NCBI GenBank assembly: GCA_039995105.1
Contig: CP146203.1
Span: forward strand, 2,790,001 to 2,854,000
From: Jonesiaceae bacterium BS-20
Lineage (GTDB): Bacteria; Actinomycetota; Actinomycetes; Actinomycetales; Cellulomonadaceae
Length of the DNA stretch: 64,000 bases
Direction: 5' to 3'
The position numbers and the translations under genes were made by a program. The notes below the pieces were generated by a model. That model did not search any database. It saw only the letters and a list, made by a program, of their open reading frames with translations, and had not been told where the DNA came from. Each line of letters begins with the position of its first letter. Within the stretch, counting starts at the first letter, position 1. Shown here in pieces: positions 25,801 through 34,251 of the stretch.

Positions 25801-26211
25801 TTTGAGCGCATTGTCGCTGATCTCGGTCTTGCCACCGCGCACCTGAGCTTGGGCATCATCAAGAGTGGCTTGCGTTTCAAAGGGATTGGTTATCCCAGAA
25901 ACCGGATCCTGCTTGCCAAGTTTATTGAGCGCCTGCGCAATTGCCTGTTCCTGCTCGGGAGTGAATGGTTGCCCTTCCTTGGTGGTAAACACGATCGATC
26001 CGGCACCACCCGAGAGCTCCGGCATTTCCTGCTTCATCAGGTTCAGAACCCGTTCGGTTTCCGTGCCCGGCAGCGTGAACGTGTTTGAGAGTTGCCCCAT
26101 GAACAACCCGGCCAACGCACCGATTGCAATGAGGACCGCTAGCCACGCGGCAACGAACGCTTTGCGGTGGTCGTAAGCCGACCGCCCAATACGATACAAA
26201 AACTGAGCCAT
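22804..26211 (-). CDS. MMPL/RND-family exporter with long coiled-coil extracellular loop
   Basis: The 1135-residue protein has two MMPL halves: span 1 at 17-40, spans 2-6 about 555-740, a second ectodomain, and spans 7-12 about 920-1090. Proton-relay type segments are GLAVGIDYSLFIVHRHR and GLAMDYQVFLVTAIREA. Between span 1 and span 2, residues about 125-480 form a regular helical repeat rich in Leu, Gly and Gln (LAAGQTELDGA, LDQGQRELTQG and so on), as in YhgE/Pip-like and YdgH-type proteins. It probably exports lipids, cell-envelope compounds or toxic amphiphiles. The TetR gene sits 8 bp upstream in the same operon. Confidence 0.9.
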   Translation of the reverse strand: MAQFLYRIGRSAYDHRKAFVAAWLAVLIAIGALAGLFMGQLSNTFTLPGTETERVLNLMKQEMPELSGGAGSIVFTTKEGQPFTPEQEQAIAQALNKLGKQDPVSGITNPFETQATLDDAQAQVRGGKTEISDNALKLDEARQEIKDGQVQLDQAEQDLADGRATLDENAEKLREGQELLAAGQTELDGARSELDGARVQLDQGQRELTQGRTDLLVGQEQYEAGQQEITSAQKQLAAGNEELAKQRSQLETGINQFLTGVGATSLDQAPAAISAAKDQVNSGIKQANEGLNQAKQAVTDLGALRIALEGAGETDTDEYLQVVADLDRAKAAVAELEQTVSGLQTKLKDLETALATHGQLVKGQQLLVAGEQELAQHERDLKTGQQELQAAAKQLADAKAKIATGEAELAAGQRQYEAGLAQYEAGRAEIAANEKTLAEGEQGLAEGRQQLVDGEKEIADNRKKLEDGLAEIATGQEQLDDAKKQLEQGERMSTLAAPIRFVSENGATAIAQVQFYGQPESLTTAERDAITSIADGPEAAGVQTLFSKEIMADLSSIFGVSEVVGFVFAGVVLMVMLGTVIAAGLPLLMALLGVAIGVGGTLALSSLIEMQSITPALALMLGLAVGIDYSLFIVHRHRTQMLAGMDVRESVARSIGTSGNAVVFAGLTVIIALAALIVPGIPFMAVLGVSAAFTVLVAVLISITLTPALLGFMGEKLLTKKSRAKRESAIASAASEGSENAAGIPAAHGTKRSASRWWAEQLTKRPWTYAIASLVALLVIAIPAMSMQTALPDGGSEPHGSDAQRAYEITSEHFGQGFNGPLIVLAQLPDGTSDQVTADNALLDVAETLTGADGVYAALPVGTNDGLTYGAIQVLAKTGPASPETEAVVHTLRDMQGEILADTGVTTSVTGQVAAQVDVSEQITAALVPYLAIVVGLSLVLLLLVFRSIVVPLLATAGFLLSLAASFGATVAIYQWGWLGPMFGVYNPAPIMSFLPILLTGILFGLAMDYQVFLVTAIREAYAHGTEAVEAIRKGFDHTAPVVVAAALIMISVFSGFVFGHLAMIRPIGFALAIGVLFDAFVVRMTLTPAVMGLLGDKAWYLPKWLDKILPNVDVEGAGLQEALEDAEPRQEVLV

Positions 26212-26219
26212 GGTAGTAC

Positions 26220-26870
26220 TTAAGCCTTTCTTGCGGCTTCATGAAGGTGCGGGAATCCGTCTCGAACCAACTCCATTGCGGAGGTTAGACGCTTGCCAAG
26301 TTCGTCAATGTCTTGGGGATTGATGGGCAAGGTTGCCTGGACCGCCCAAGTCTGGAACGCGGCGCTCAAGGCGCCTAGGAGCGCCTGCGCAAAAACGGTG
26401 ATGACAAACGGGTCTTTGTCGGGGTGAGTCTTAATAAGTTCGGGGGTGATGTGGCGCATGCTGCGCGCCCAAGTCGCCAACTCGGCCGCTTGTAAACTTG
26501 GGATCCGCTCCCCCTGAACCGCCAGGTAAGCGACCTTATCAAGAAGATCGACGCTCAGAATATCCTGCAAGGTAGCCATCGCAGCTTCCATGATGGGTAG
26601 CTGCTCGGCGCGCTCGGCAAGACGAACTTCCGTATGCTCAAAGATCCAAGCCACATGGTCATGCAGTGCATCATTGATAGATGGGAAGTAATTAAAGAAT
26701 GTCCGTCTAGAAACTCCGGCCTGCTCCGCTACGAGGTCAACGGTTAACGCCTCATATCCCTGTTCTCGCATGAGATCGAGCGCGGCGGTCGAAATAGCGT
26801 GGCGCGTAGCCTGTTTATTGCGTTCCCGGCGCGAGGGCAGGGCGGGTGCCGGGTCGTGACCATAATCCAT
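26220..26870 (-). CDS. TetR family repressor of the MMPL exporter
   Basis: The 216-residue protein has its helix-turn-helix at about 20-65 (ALTVDLVAEQAGVSRRTFFNYFPSINDAL). The C-terminus has the helical ligand domain of AcrR-like regulators. It is first gene of a two-gene operon with the exporter (8-bp gap). A set of GTGCAA half-sites sits just upstream of its start, suggesting autoregulation of the whole operon. Confidence 0.93.
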   Translation of the reverse strand: MDYGHDPAPALPSRRERNKQATRHAISTAALDLMREQGYEALTVDLVAEQAGVSRRTFFNYFPSINDALHDHVAWIFEHTEVRLAERAEQLPIMEAAMATLQDILSVDLLDKVAYLAVQGERIPSLQAAELATWARSMRHITPELIKTHPDKDPFVITVFAQALLGALSAAFQTWAVQATLPINPQDIDELGKRLTSAMELVRDGFPHLHEAARKA

Positions 26871-26883
26871 ACTTTTACACTAG

Positions 26884-26906
26884 GTGCAACATTGCACACC
26901 GTGCAA
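26884..26906. promoter_or_regulatory. TetR operator, three GTGCAA half-sites
   Basis: GTGCAA-2-TTGCAC-3-GTGCAA forms two overlapping inverted repeats starting 14 bp upstream of the TetR gene. This suits a TetR dimer, or two dimers, blocking the promoter. Confidence 0.65.
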
Positions 26907-26919
26907 CTTGAGTTGCTAT

Positions 26920-27351
26920 ATGATCGGTCACAGCCAGCGCCAAGAGGGCGCCTGGCTCATGCTGGCCAAGAAGGGCACAACCGAACCAACCACGCTGACG
27001 TACGCCCAGGCCCTCGACGAAGCACTGTGCTCCGGCTGGATTGATGGGCAGAAAAGATCTTTCGATGCCGCAACATTTTTGCAGCGTTTTACCCCGCGCA
27101 GGCCGTGCTCCATTTGGTCGGCGCGCAATGTGGAGCATGTAGCCAGACTCCAAGCCGAGGGTCGCATGCGGGACCGCGGTTTGGCCGAAGTTGCGGCCGC
27201 ACAAGTATTTGCCGTGCTCAGCGCAACGGCGCGGCATTCAATCTTGCGCCCGATCCTCTCGGCCCCCAACGAAGCCACCCGAACCCGGCGGTTAGCCAAG
27301 GCAGCGGCCACTGTAGTGGCCGTTTGCGCACAAGAAAAGGCCAACAAATGA
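26920..27351 (+). pseudogene. YdeI/OmpD-associated family gene, truncated and internally deleted
   Basis: The frame keeps the YdeI hallmark GAWLMLAKKGT, TYAQALDEALCSGWIDGQKR and FLQRFTPRRPCSIWSARNVEHV. It then jumps from LAEVAAAQ to VFAVLSATARHSILRPI, missing about 35 residues that normally include the DGRW segment. The N-terminal 25-30 residues before the motif are also absent, replaced by the TetR operator region. Normal length is near 190; about 143 remain here. The stop overlaps the next ATG as ATGA, so it was once coupled to the pirin gene. It is probably non-functional. Confidence 0.65.
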
Positions 27352-28030
27352 GTAACCAAGAAGGCCACTCAGATGTGACCATCCTGGAATCTGGCCAACC
27401 GTGCACAGCTGTCGAGGTGCTTGAACCCCGGCTGGTGCCACTCGGCGGCCCACGTGCAATGACCGTGTGCCGCACATCGCCCCAGCGCGAGCGCTCACTC
27501 ATTCGAGCATGGTGCTTCTTGGACCACTACGGGCCGGATAGTGTCGCTGAAACCGGCGACATGACCGTTCCGCGCCACCTACACACCGGGCTGGCCACTG
27601 TTTCCTGGTTGTTTGCCGGGGAGATTGCCCACCAAGAGATCAGCGCCCCGCAAACGGACGCCCTCCACGGAGTCCAGCTTTGGTATGCGCTGCCGCAGGC
27701 CACCCGGTTCAGCGCGAACCATTTTGTGCGCTACAAGCCGCAACCCATAACTATTGTTGGGCTAACCGCTCACGTGTTCATTGGGGATCTGCTCGGTTCC
27801 AAATCAGCGGTCGACCCCGCACCCCGGAGCTGCTTGGCGCGGAATTGCTTTTGGACCCAGACGCCACGGTTACCCTAACTGTCCGCACCGATTTTGAGTA
27901 CGGAGTCTTGGCTGAGGAGCACACCATCGAGGTAAACGGGGCCCACACCGCACACCGCGAGCTCGCGTACGTGCCAACCGGGTCCAACACCCTGGTCCTC
28001 AAAGCCGGCCCCGGTCCTGCCCGTGGTGCG
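27348..28030 (+). pseudogene. Pirin family gene, frameshifted and truncated
   Basis: From ATG 27348 the first frame encodes a pirin N-terminal cupin: FLDHYGPDS, the metal-site segment PRHLHTGLATVSWLFAGE, LHGVQLWYALP, and VFIGDLLGSKSAVDP. Around 27820-27832 the homology moves to another frame, ELLGAELLLDPDATVTLTV, EVNGAHTAHRELAYVPTGSNTLVLKAGPGPAR. After this the normal C-terminal region (LLLLGGEPF and beyond) is missing and the frame runs into the tRNA terminator. Both a frameshift and a C-terminal loss mark it as a pseudogene. Confidence 0.8.
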
Positions 28031-28054
28031 GCTCCAGCCTCGCCCGTAATGACA

Positions 28055-28089
28055 AAGACCCCGAAGCCCAATATGGACTTCGGGGTCTT
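28055..28089 (-). terminator. Terminator of tRNA-Ser
   Basis: AAGACCCCGAAG pairs with CTTCGGGGTCTT (12 bp, 11-nt loop) directly after the tRNA 3' end on the minus strand. Confidence 0.75.
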
Positions 28090-28093
28090 ACTG

Positions 28094-28181
28094 CGGAAGC
28101 GGCGAGATTTGAACTCGCGAGACGGGGTTGCCGTCTACCGGTTTTCAAGACCGGCGCATTCGGCCGCTCTGCCACACTTCC
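28094..28181 (-). tRNA. tRNA-Ser (anticodon TGA)
   Basis: The 88-nt class II tRNA has acceptor GGAAGTG paired with CGCTTCC and discriminator G. The anticodon loop CTTGAAA (anticodon TGA, reading UCA) sits in a CCGGT/ACCGG stem. A long variable arm and T arm GCGAGTTCAAATCTCGC follow. CCA is not encoded. Confidence 0.95.
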
Positions 28182-28371
28182 CTACAGATTCCTCTGCACA
28201 CACCCGTAGGTGCGTAACTATTGTGCCACGAATCATGGGCCAACTGCTAACCATAAAACAGTGGCGTGCTACACGTTCTGCTCACATTCAGCTGAAACCT
28301 GACCTCCGTTCGCCGTAAACACCGGACCATTTGACCCAAGAAACACCCAGATGGGGTATTAGAGTTGCCGT

Positions 28372-29382
28372 ATGAGAGCCATTGTCGTGTCCCAGTCCAA
28401 CCCCTCTTCCGGTCCCCTCAGCGTTTCTAGGATCCCTTCCCCAAAACCCGGCCCCAATGAAGTTCTCATTACGGTTGCCGCTGCGGGCATCAACCGGGCG
28501 GATCTCTTACAGGCCAAGGGCCTGTATCCACCACCCCCCGGGGCAAGTGACGTCCTTGGGCTCGAGGTTTCCGGGACGGTAACCGGCAAGGGTGCGGGGG
28601 GCTCCAATTTTCACCTAGGCGATCAGGTTGTTGCCCTACTGGACTCTGGCGGGTACGCGGATAAGGTCGTGGCGCCAGCCGCCCAGGTCTTGCCGCTACC
28701 AAAAGGGGTCGACCTGATCGAGGCGGCGGGGATCATGGAGGCGGCTTGCACCGCGTGGTCAAACTTGCATGATGTAGCCAAGTTACGGCCGGGACAAACC
28801 GTGCTGATCCACGGCGGCTCGGGCGGGGTGGGTTCCTTTGCTATTCAATTGGCCAAAAATTACGGCGTCCAAGTCATTGCCACCGCGCGCACGGCCGAGC
28901 GCGCGGAGCGGTGCCGCGAGCTAGGTGCGGACTACGCCCTTGCCTACGGAGAGTACCAGTCCAGTGACGGCGACACGTTCGCCACTCGCTTACCCGAACT
29001 GGTTGGCGCGGTCACGCAGGACCGAGGCGCAGATGTCATTCTCGATGTCACAGGCGCTTCCCTACTCGAGGCCAACATCAACGCATTAGCGGTTGGGGGA
29101 AGGCTTGTGATCATTGGAATGCAACGCGGTGCCAAGGCAAACCTGAACTTGGGCACGCTTTTGATGAAACGCGCAAGCATCCACGGCACTACGCTGCGGT
29201 CCAGACCGTCCGATGAGAAGGCGCGCATTGTGGCCGCGGTTAGAGAGCTTATGTGGCCGGCTTTGACCGCTCAGGAGATTACCCCTGTCATTCATGCCCA
29301 ATTCCCATTGGGGCAGGCCCAAGCCGCTCATGACCTGCTGAACTCCGGAGAGGTCTTTGGCAAGCTTCTACTCGTTCCCTAG
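28372..29382 (+). CDS. NAD(P)H:quinone oxidoreductase, zeta-crystallin-like
   Basis: The 336-residue medium-chain reductase lacks the zinc ligands of alcohol dehydrogenases. The quinone oxidoreductase signature appears as AGINRADLLQAKGLYPPPPGASDVLGLEVSG, given here as AGINRADLLQAKG and LGLEVSGTV. The NADPH loop is VLIHGGSGGVGSFAIQLAK. It resembles the PIG3/TED type with the YPPPPG insertion. It probably reduces quinones by one or two electrons in the cytoplasm. It is transcribed alone. Confidence 0.9.
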   Translation: MRAIVVSQSNPSSGPLSVSRIPSPKPGPNEVLITVAAAGINRADLLQAKGLYPPPPGASDVLGLEVSGTVTGKGAGGSNFHLGDQVVALLDSGGYADKVVAPAAQVLPLPKGVDLIEAAGIMEAACTAWSNLHDVAKLRPGQTVLIHGGSGGVGSFAIQLAKNYGVQVIATARTAERAERCRELGADYALAYGEYQSSDGDTFATRLPELVGAVTQDRGADVILDVTGASLLEANINALAVGGRLVIIGMQRGAKANLNLGTLLMKRASIHGTTLRSRPSDEKARIVAAVRELMWPALTAQEITPVIHAQFPLGQAQAAHDLLNSGEVFGKLLLVP

Positions 29383-29460
29383 ATGTCTCGAGACGTTGGG
29401 CCACGGCCAATAGAACTCTACAGTTGACCGTGACCCAGTACCGTTCATGCGGGTATTGAC

Positions 29461-30384
29461 TTAACCCTTAACGGAACCTGCTAGCAGGCCACGCACAAAG
29501 AATCGTTGCAACGCAAGGAAGACAACGACCGGAACAACCATCGACACGAACGCGCCAGCGCTTAGGAGATACCAAGCTTGGCCGCGTGTTCCCGAGAGCT
29601 CCGCCAACCGCACCGTCAGTGGCGCCACATTCTGTGCCCCTCCAGCAAAGGTCAGGGCGACCAAGAGGTCGTTCCAAACCCACAGGAACTGGAAGATCGC
29701 AAAGGACGCGATCGCCGGAACCAGCAGCGGCATGAGGACAACAAAGAAAATCTTGACGTGCCCAGCTCCATCCACGCGGGCGGCTTCAACAAGTTCCCGT
29801 GGAATTTCCTTCATGAAGTTGTGCAGCAGGAAGATGGCCAGCGGGAGCGCAAAGATGGTGTGGGAGAGCCACACCGTCCAAAACGACCCAGACAATCCCC
29901 AGGACACATACTGCTTATTTAACGGGATAAGCGCGACCTGAATGGGAACCACCTGAAGCGCGAACACCGCAACAAATAAGATACTGCGACCCTTGAAGTC
30001 AATCCACGCAAACGCATAGGAGGCAAGCAGCGCAAGCGTAATCGGGATCACCACTGCGGGCAGAGTAATCACAATCGAGTTCACAAAGAACCCGGACAGT
30101 TCAAACCGTCCACCGGTGAGGACCTCAACGTAGTTCTCGGTGGTGAAACTCGGATTGCTCAGCCACGTCCACCAGCCAGACTTCTTGATGTCTGCCTCCG
30201 GTCGGAACGACGTAATGAGCAAGCCAATGGTTGGAATGGTCCAGAAAATGGCAATGAGCAGGGCGATCCCGGACGCTAACCGTGAGGTTAGCGTTGTTTT
30301 AACTTTTCCGGCCCGGTTTTCAATGCGACCAGCCAAACCTGATTCGGACAAAACCGTGGCCTTCTGGGGAGTTGCGGCGGTCAT
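29461..30384 (-). CDS. CUT1 ABC permease, AglG/MalG type
   Basis: The 307-residue protein has six membrane spans and the EAA loop EAARVDGAGHVKIFFVVLMPLL. It overlaps the AglF-like gene by 4 bp. The 78-bp gap to the quinone oxidoreductase shows no clear terminator. It is part of an alpha-glucoside-like importer with the genes at 30381 and 31505. Confidence 0.9.
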   Translation of the reverse strand: MTAATPQKATVLSESGLAGRIENRAGKVKTTLTSRLASGIALLIAIFWTIPTIGLLITSFRPEADIKKSGWWTWLSNPSFTTENYVEVLTGGRFELSGFFVNSIVITLPAVVIPITLALLASYAFAWIDFKGRSILFVAVFALQVVPIQVALIPLNKQYVSWGLSGSFWTVWLSHTIFALPLAIFLLHNFMKEIPRELVEAARVDGAGHVKIFFVVLMPLLVPAIASFAIFQFLWVWNDLLVALTFAGGAQNVAPLTVRLAELSGTRGQAWYLLSAGAFVSMVVPVVVFLALQRFFVRGLLAGSVKG

Positions 30385-31388
30385 CGTATCTCCTCCGACT
30401 TCCTCATTTGGAACACGTTATAAACAACCAGCGGAATGATAAAGACAAATAGCAGGACGGCCAGGGCCGCACCCAAACCAAAGTTAAATTGTCTAAATGA
30501 CTGGGTATAGAACTCATTGGCAATAACTTGGGTGCCAAAGTTTCCACCCGTCATGGTCCGGACAATATCGAACACCTTCAAGGTGCCCATGGCGATCGTA
30601 GTGACCACGACAACAAGGGCAGGGCGAACCGAAGGGATGGTGATGTACCAGAACAGCTTGATACCACCGACCCCATCAAGGCGCGCAGCCTCATTGGTGT
30701 CTTCCGGAATAGCCTTGATTGCAGCGGATAAAATAGTCATGGCAAAACCGGATTGAATCCAGATCATCACGACCATCAAGAACATGTTGTTCCACGGACC
30801 ATTGAGTAAGAACTGCTGCGGTTCTAACCCCATCCAAATGAGGACCTGATTCAGCAAACCAATTTGCGCAGGCTGCTTATCTGCCGGCACCCCTTCGATG
30901 ATTGCCCGGTACTCATACATGAACTTCCAAATGATTCCCGCGCCCACCATGGAAATAGACATGGGCAGGAACATCAGGGTTTTAGCAAATTTCTCAATTC
31001 TGCTTTTATCAACCAAGACCGCATATGTCAGCCCAACACCGGTGGAAACAAGCGGGACAAACAGGGTCCATGCAATCGTATTGAATAACACTTGCTGAAA
31101 TTCACCCTGTGTAAACGCGGTGGCGTAGTTCTCCATGCCAACAAACTTGGAGCCGTCCCCGTTATAGAACGAGGCCTTTACCGTACTCAGTGCAGGGTAA
31201 ACAAGCCCAAAAGCTAGGCCTAGAAGGGCGGGACCTAGAAAGGCAGCCACTAGAACCCAGCGTGGTGCCCGCGGGAGTTTCTCAACAAATAACAGCACCG
31301 CCCCCATCACCAGAACAAACAAAGCGATAGCGGCGAACATGACCAGGAATTTTTCACTCGTGGTGTTGGCATTCAGGAGCCAATCCAT
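30381..31388 (-). CDS. CUT1 ABC permease, AglF/MalF type
   Basis: The 335-residue protein starts MDWLLNANTTSEKFLVM behind a perfect AAGGAGG; a longer frame from 31463 has no such site. It has an extra N-terminal span before the core six, as in AglF-type alpha-glucoside permeases. The EAA loop is EAARLDGVGGIKLFWYITIPS. No ATPase is encoded nearby, so a shared MsiK-type ATPase is expected. Confidence 0.9.
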   Translation of the reverse strand: MDWLLNANTTSEKFLVMFAAIALFVLVMGAVLLFVEKLPRAPRWVLVAAFLGPALLGLAFGLVYPALSTVKASFYNGDGSKFVGMENYATAFTQGEFQQVLFNTIAWTLFVPLVSTGVGLTYAVLVDKSRIEKFAKTLMFLPMSISMVGAGIIWKFMYEYRAIIEGVPADKQPAQIGLLNQVLIWMGLEPQQFLLNGPWNNMFLMVVMIWIQSGFAMTILSAAIKAIPEDTNEAARLDGVGGIKLFWYITIPSVRPALVVVVTTIAMGTLKVFDIVRTMTGGNFGTQVIANEFYTQSFRQFNFGLGAALAVLLFVFIIPLVVYNVFQMRKSEEIR

Positions 31389-31438
31389 GCTGACCTCCTT
31401 AGAACCGATTGCAAGCCGGAAGTACCTACACAACTGAG

Positions 31439-31466
31439 CGGATGGGAGCCCGTGGGCTCCCATCCG
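31439..31466 (-). terminator. Intercistronic hairpin after AglE-like gene
   Basis: CGGATGGGAGCCC pairs with GGGCTCCCATCCG (13 bp) followed on the minus strand by non-U-rich DNA. It lies between the binding-protein stop (31505) and the permease start (31388). It likely reduces permease expression relative to binding protein, as in the GH42 operon. Confidence 0.6.
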
Positions 31467-31504
31467 TTTGTTAGATCACCTCATCACTCAGAGGCAATCA
31501 ATCA

Positions 31505-32914
31505 TCAGTTGCTTGGCCACGCGGCTTGAATCGCATCAAGTACAGCTTGGTCAGGTTTGCCTTCCGCAATCCACGCGGTCATCTCGGACCAAAACGCTCC
31601 CGCTCCAACGGCCGCTGGCATGAGGTCGGAGCCATCGAACCGGAACTCTTGGGTGGTATCACCCAGCAACTCCGCTGACAGCTTGTCAATTGGAGAAACA
31701 AGGTTATTTACATCAAGTCCGGAGTTAGCCGAGACCCAGCCACCACTTGGTGTGGCCTTCGCCTTAGCGTTATTCCATTCAGGGCTGGCTAGGTAAGCCT
31801 GGAATGCCGCCACCTCTGGCCGGTCGCTGAATGCTGCGGAGAATTCTCCACCACCAAGTAGCGGGCGCTCATCTGCGTTCATGCTTGGAAAGTAGAATGC
31901 GAAGACGTCGCCGTCTTCAGAAACGTCGGTTCCCTCAGGCCAGTTAGCCGCGTAGAACGATGCCTGACGGTGCATGAAGCACAAACCTGAATCGAGGATT
32001 GGCAATCCACCATCTTGGAACTCGGTTGTTGCGATTGATGAGACATCACCGATGCCACCGTTGACGTAGTCCGGGTTGCGCAAGATGTCCCCAACCTTAC
32101 CCAGGGCCTCAGCGATTTTGGGGTCGTTGAACTTGACCTCGTTGCTCACCCACTGGTCATAGACGTCGCCGCCTGCGGTACGCAGCACCATGTCTTCCAA
32201 CCAGTCAGTTGCGGGCCAGCCGGTTGCATCACCGGATCCAATTCCAGCACACCATGGCTTGGCACCTTCGGCACCGTGGTCGGTCACGATCTTGTCTGAC
32301 AGGGCGATGAGCTCATCCCAGGTGGTTGGGACCTCGTAGCCGTTATCCGCAAAGACCCCCGGGGAGTACCAAACAAAGGACTTCACGTTGGCGCCTAGAG
32401 GTGCCGCGTAGAATTTACCGTCTACGGTTCCATACCCCTTCCAGGATGGTGAGTAGTACTTATCTACGTTCTCCACGGTCCCTGCGGAAGCTTCAACAAT
32501 ACGGTCCGGGTACTTCTCCACAATGGTCTGCAACAGTCCCGGCTGTGGAATGTAAGCAATATCCGGGGCGTTGTTGGATTCCAACTTCACCAGCAACTGC
32601 GCTTCAAATTCCTTGGAGCCCTCATAGTTGATTTTTGCTCCGGTGCAATCCTCAAATGGCTTATATGAATCAATGTGTGGCTGATCCTCAGGGGTCACAA
32701 TCGAGGTATAGACCGAGACTTCTTTACCGCTCAGATCTCCATAAACATCAAATGCCGCACAGTCGGTGTTCGCTTCGCCTGTTTCACCGGGTGTATCACT
32801 CGGCGAGGTTGTGTTCTCTCCTCCGCCTCCCCCGCCACAGGCGGCAAGGGTCATAGCAACCGCTATCCCGGCTGCGGCTAGCGCAAACGGACGGCGCACT
32901 GGTTTCATACTCAT
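31505..32914 (-). CDS. AglE-like sugar-binding lipoprotein
   Basis: The 469-residue protein has a lipoprotein signal ending MTLAACGGGGG and a Ser/Thr/Glu linker. The family 1 solute-binding fold follows: DIAYIPQPGLLQTIVEKYPDRIVEA, SFVWYSPGVFADNGYEVPTTWDELIAL, FYFPSMNADERPLLGGGEF, in short pieces typical of alpha-glucoside-binding AglE. It delivers sugar to the permeases downstream. A LacI-type operator lies 68 bp upstream. Confidence 0.9.
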   Translation of the reverse strand: MSMKPVRRPFALAAAGIAVAMTLAACGGGGGGENTTSPSDTPGETGEANTDCAAFDVYGDLSGKEVSVYTSIVTPEDQPHIDSYKPFEDCTGAKINYEGSKEFEAQLLVKLESNNAPDIAYIPQPGLLQTIVEKYPDRIVEASAGTVENVDKYYSPSWKGYGTVDGKFYAAPLGANVKSFVWYSPGVFADNGYEVPTTWDELIALSDKIVTDHGAEGAKPWCAGIGSGDATGWPATDWLEDMVLRTAGGDVYDQWVSNEVKFNDPKIAEALGKVGDILRNPDYVNGGIGDVSSIATTEFQDGGLPILDSGLCFMHRQASFYAANWPEGTDVSEDGDVFAFYFPSMNADERPLLGGGEFSAAFSDRPEVAAFQAYLASPEWNNAKAKATPSGGWVSANSGLDVNNLVSPIDKLSAELLGDTTQEFRFDGSDLMPAAVGAGAFWSEMTAWIAEGKPDQAVLDAIQAAWPSN

Positions 32915-32981
32915 TTGGTGTCCTCACATATTCGACATTGAACATTAGACAGGGCACTAGAAAAAGTGCCTACCCTTTAAA

Positions 32982-32995
32982 TGCAAGCGCTTACA
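32982..32995. promoter_or_regulatory. LacI/GalR-type operator
   Basis: TGCAAGCGCTTACA is an almost perfect palindrome matching the TGNAAGCGCTTNCA consensus of LacI-family repressors. It lies in the 267-bp gap between the binding-protein gene and the upstream LacI gene and likely controls the transporter operon. Confidence 0.75.
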
Positions 32996-33181
32996 TTCAC
33001 TTTCCGCAACCAGAGAGGCACGCTTTGAGCATAACGATTGAGCAACACTCCGCGCAGCAATTCTTTTGCATTGTGCGTTTCAGCACGTTAAACGCATAAT
33101 TTCAGCGGCAGTATCAGGTAATCGCGAGAGTCTTCCGACAGTAACAATTTGATAACGTCGGACCTTAAGCTTACATATTTG

Positions 33182-34189
33182 CTACAAAACAGGTGGCCCC
33201 GTTGAGATCCGCGGAATGAGCGTCAGGTCCCCAAGGACCTCCCCAGCGGTTTCTTGTCCGGCCAAGTGGCTAAGCAGGCACCGGGCCGCCGCCTCGCCCT
33301 GGGCTACCGGGTCTTGCGCAATCGTGGTGACACCTAACAGCTCACCGGTCTCGGTTCCATCCACGCCCACAACCGATATATCTTGCCCCGGGATCAGACC
33401 GCGGTGCCGAATCTCCTCAAAGGCACCGATCGCCATGTCATCGGAGGAGCAAAAGATTGCGGTTAGTTCTGGGGCTCGATCTAGTAAATCCGCAGTTGCC
33501 TGGCGCCCCATCGCCCGCTTGAAATCTCCGTTGGCACACCAGGAATTCCGGGGCTCAAGCCCAATATCTTCGAGCGCCCGGCGCCACGCATCGCGCCGCA
33601 CCCGCGGCGGCGACCAGGACAGGGCCTTCTCGATCCTCCCGCTCAGGTGACCTATGTTTCTGTGCCCAAGTCCAATCAGGTGGTCCATTGCCAGCCGCGC
33701 AACTAAGGCATCGTCAACTCGCACCGTCAGGTGCTTAGTATGACCCGTGCCCACAAACACCAATGGCACACCGAGGCTTTCCAAATCCTGAACTTCGCTT
33801 GCCCTGAGTGGGAGCCCCAGCACGAGGACAGCATCAACCCGGCGCCGCAGCACATTGAGGTCGAGGCGGGGGCGCTGCTGGGTATCCGTCTCCCAAAAGG
33901 TATATAGCAGCGCGTCCATACCGCTTGCCCGCAGCGTGCGTTCCGCACCCTCGATCACGTTACTAAAAAACCAGCGGTTGACCCACGGAGTCAAGATCCC
34001 AACGGTGCGGGTGAGCCCCGTGGCGAGCGTCGTAGCAAACGGCGAGGTGACATAGCCAAGCTCGGCGGCGATCTTGCGGATCCGCTGTTTGGTCTCGGGT
34101 TTGACGCTCTCGAGGTCCCTCAGGGCACGCGAAACCGTTGCCGTTGAGACCCCGGCCAGCTTTGCTACATCCTCGAGCGACTGCTTCAT
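33182..34189 (-). CDS. LacI family repressor of the AglEFG-like transporter
   Basis: The 335-residue protein has the helix-turn-helix LEDVAKLAGVSTATVSRAL (residues 5-23), the hinge region FATTLATGLTRTVGIL, and a periplasmic-binding-like sensor (VDAVLVLGLPL, FCSSDDMAIGAFEEI, VVGVDGTETGELLGV). It lies upstream of the transporter in the same orientation, the usual layout for local sugar control. Confidence 0.92.
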   Translation of the reverse strand: MKQSLEDVAKLAGVSTATVSRALRDLESVKPETKQRIRKIAAELGYVTSPFATTLATGLTRTVGILTPWVNRWFFSNVIEGAERTLRASGMDALLYTFWETDTQQRPRLDLNVLRRRVDAVLVLGLPLRASEVQDLESLGVPLVFVGTGHTKHLTVRVDDALVARLAMDHLIGLGHRNIGHLSGRIEKALSWSPPRVRRDAWRRALEDIGLEPRNSWCANGDFKRAMGRQATADLLDRAPELTAIFCSSDDMAIGAFEEIRHRGLIPGQDISVVGVDGTETGELLGVTTIAQDPVAQGEAAARCLLSHLAGQETAGEVLGDLTLIPRISTGPPVL

Positions 34190-34251
34190 GAGGTCACATT
34201 CTGTACCACAAACCGACCCGCCACCAAATTTAGGCGCCCGGCCACGAATGG

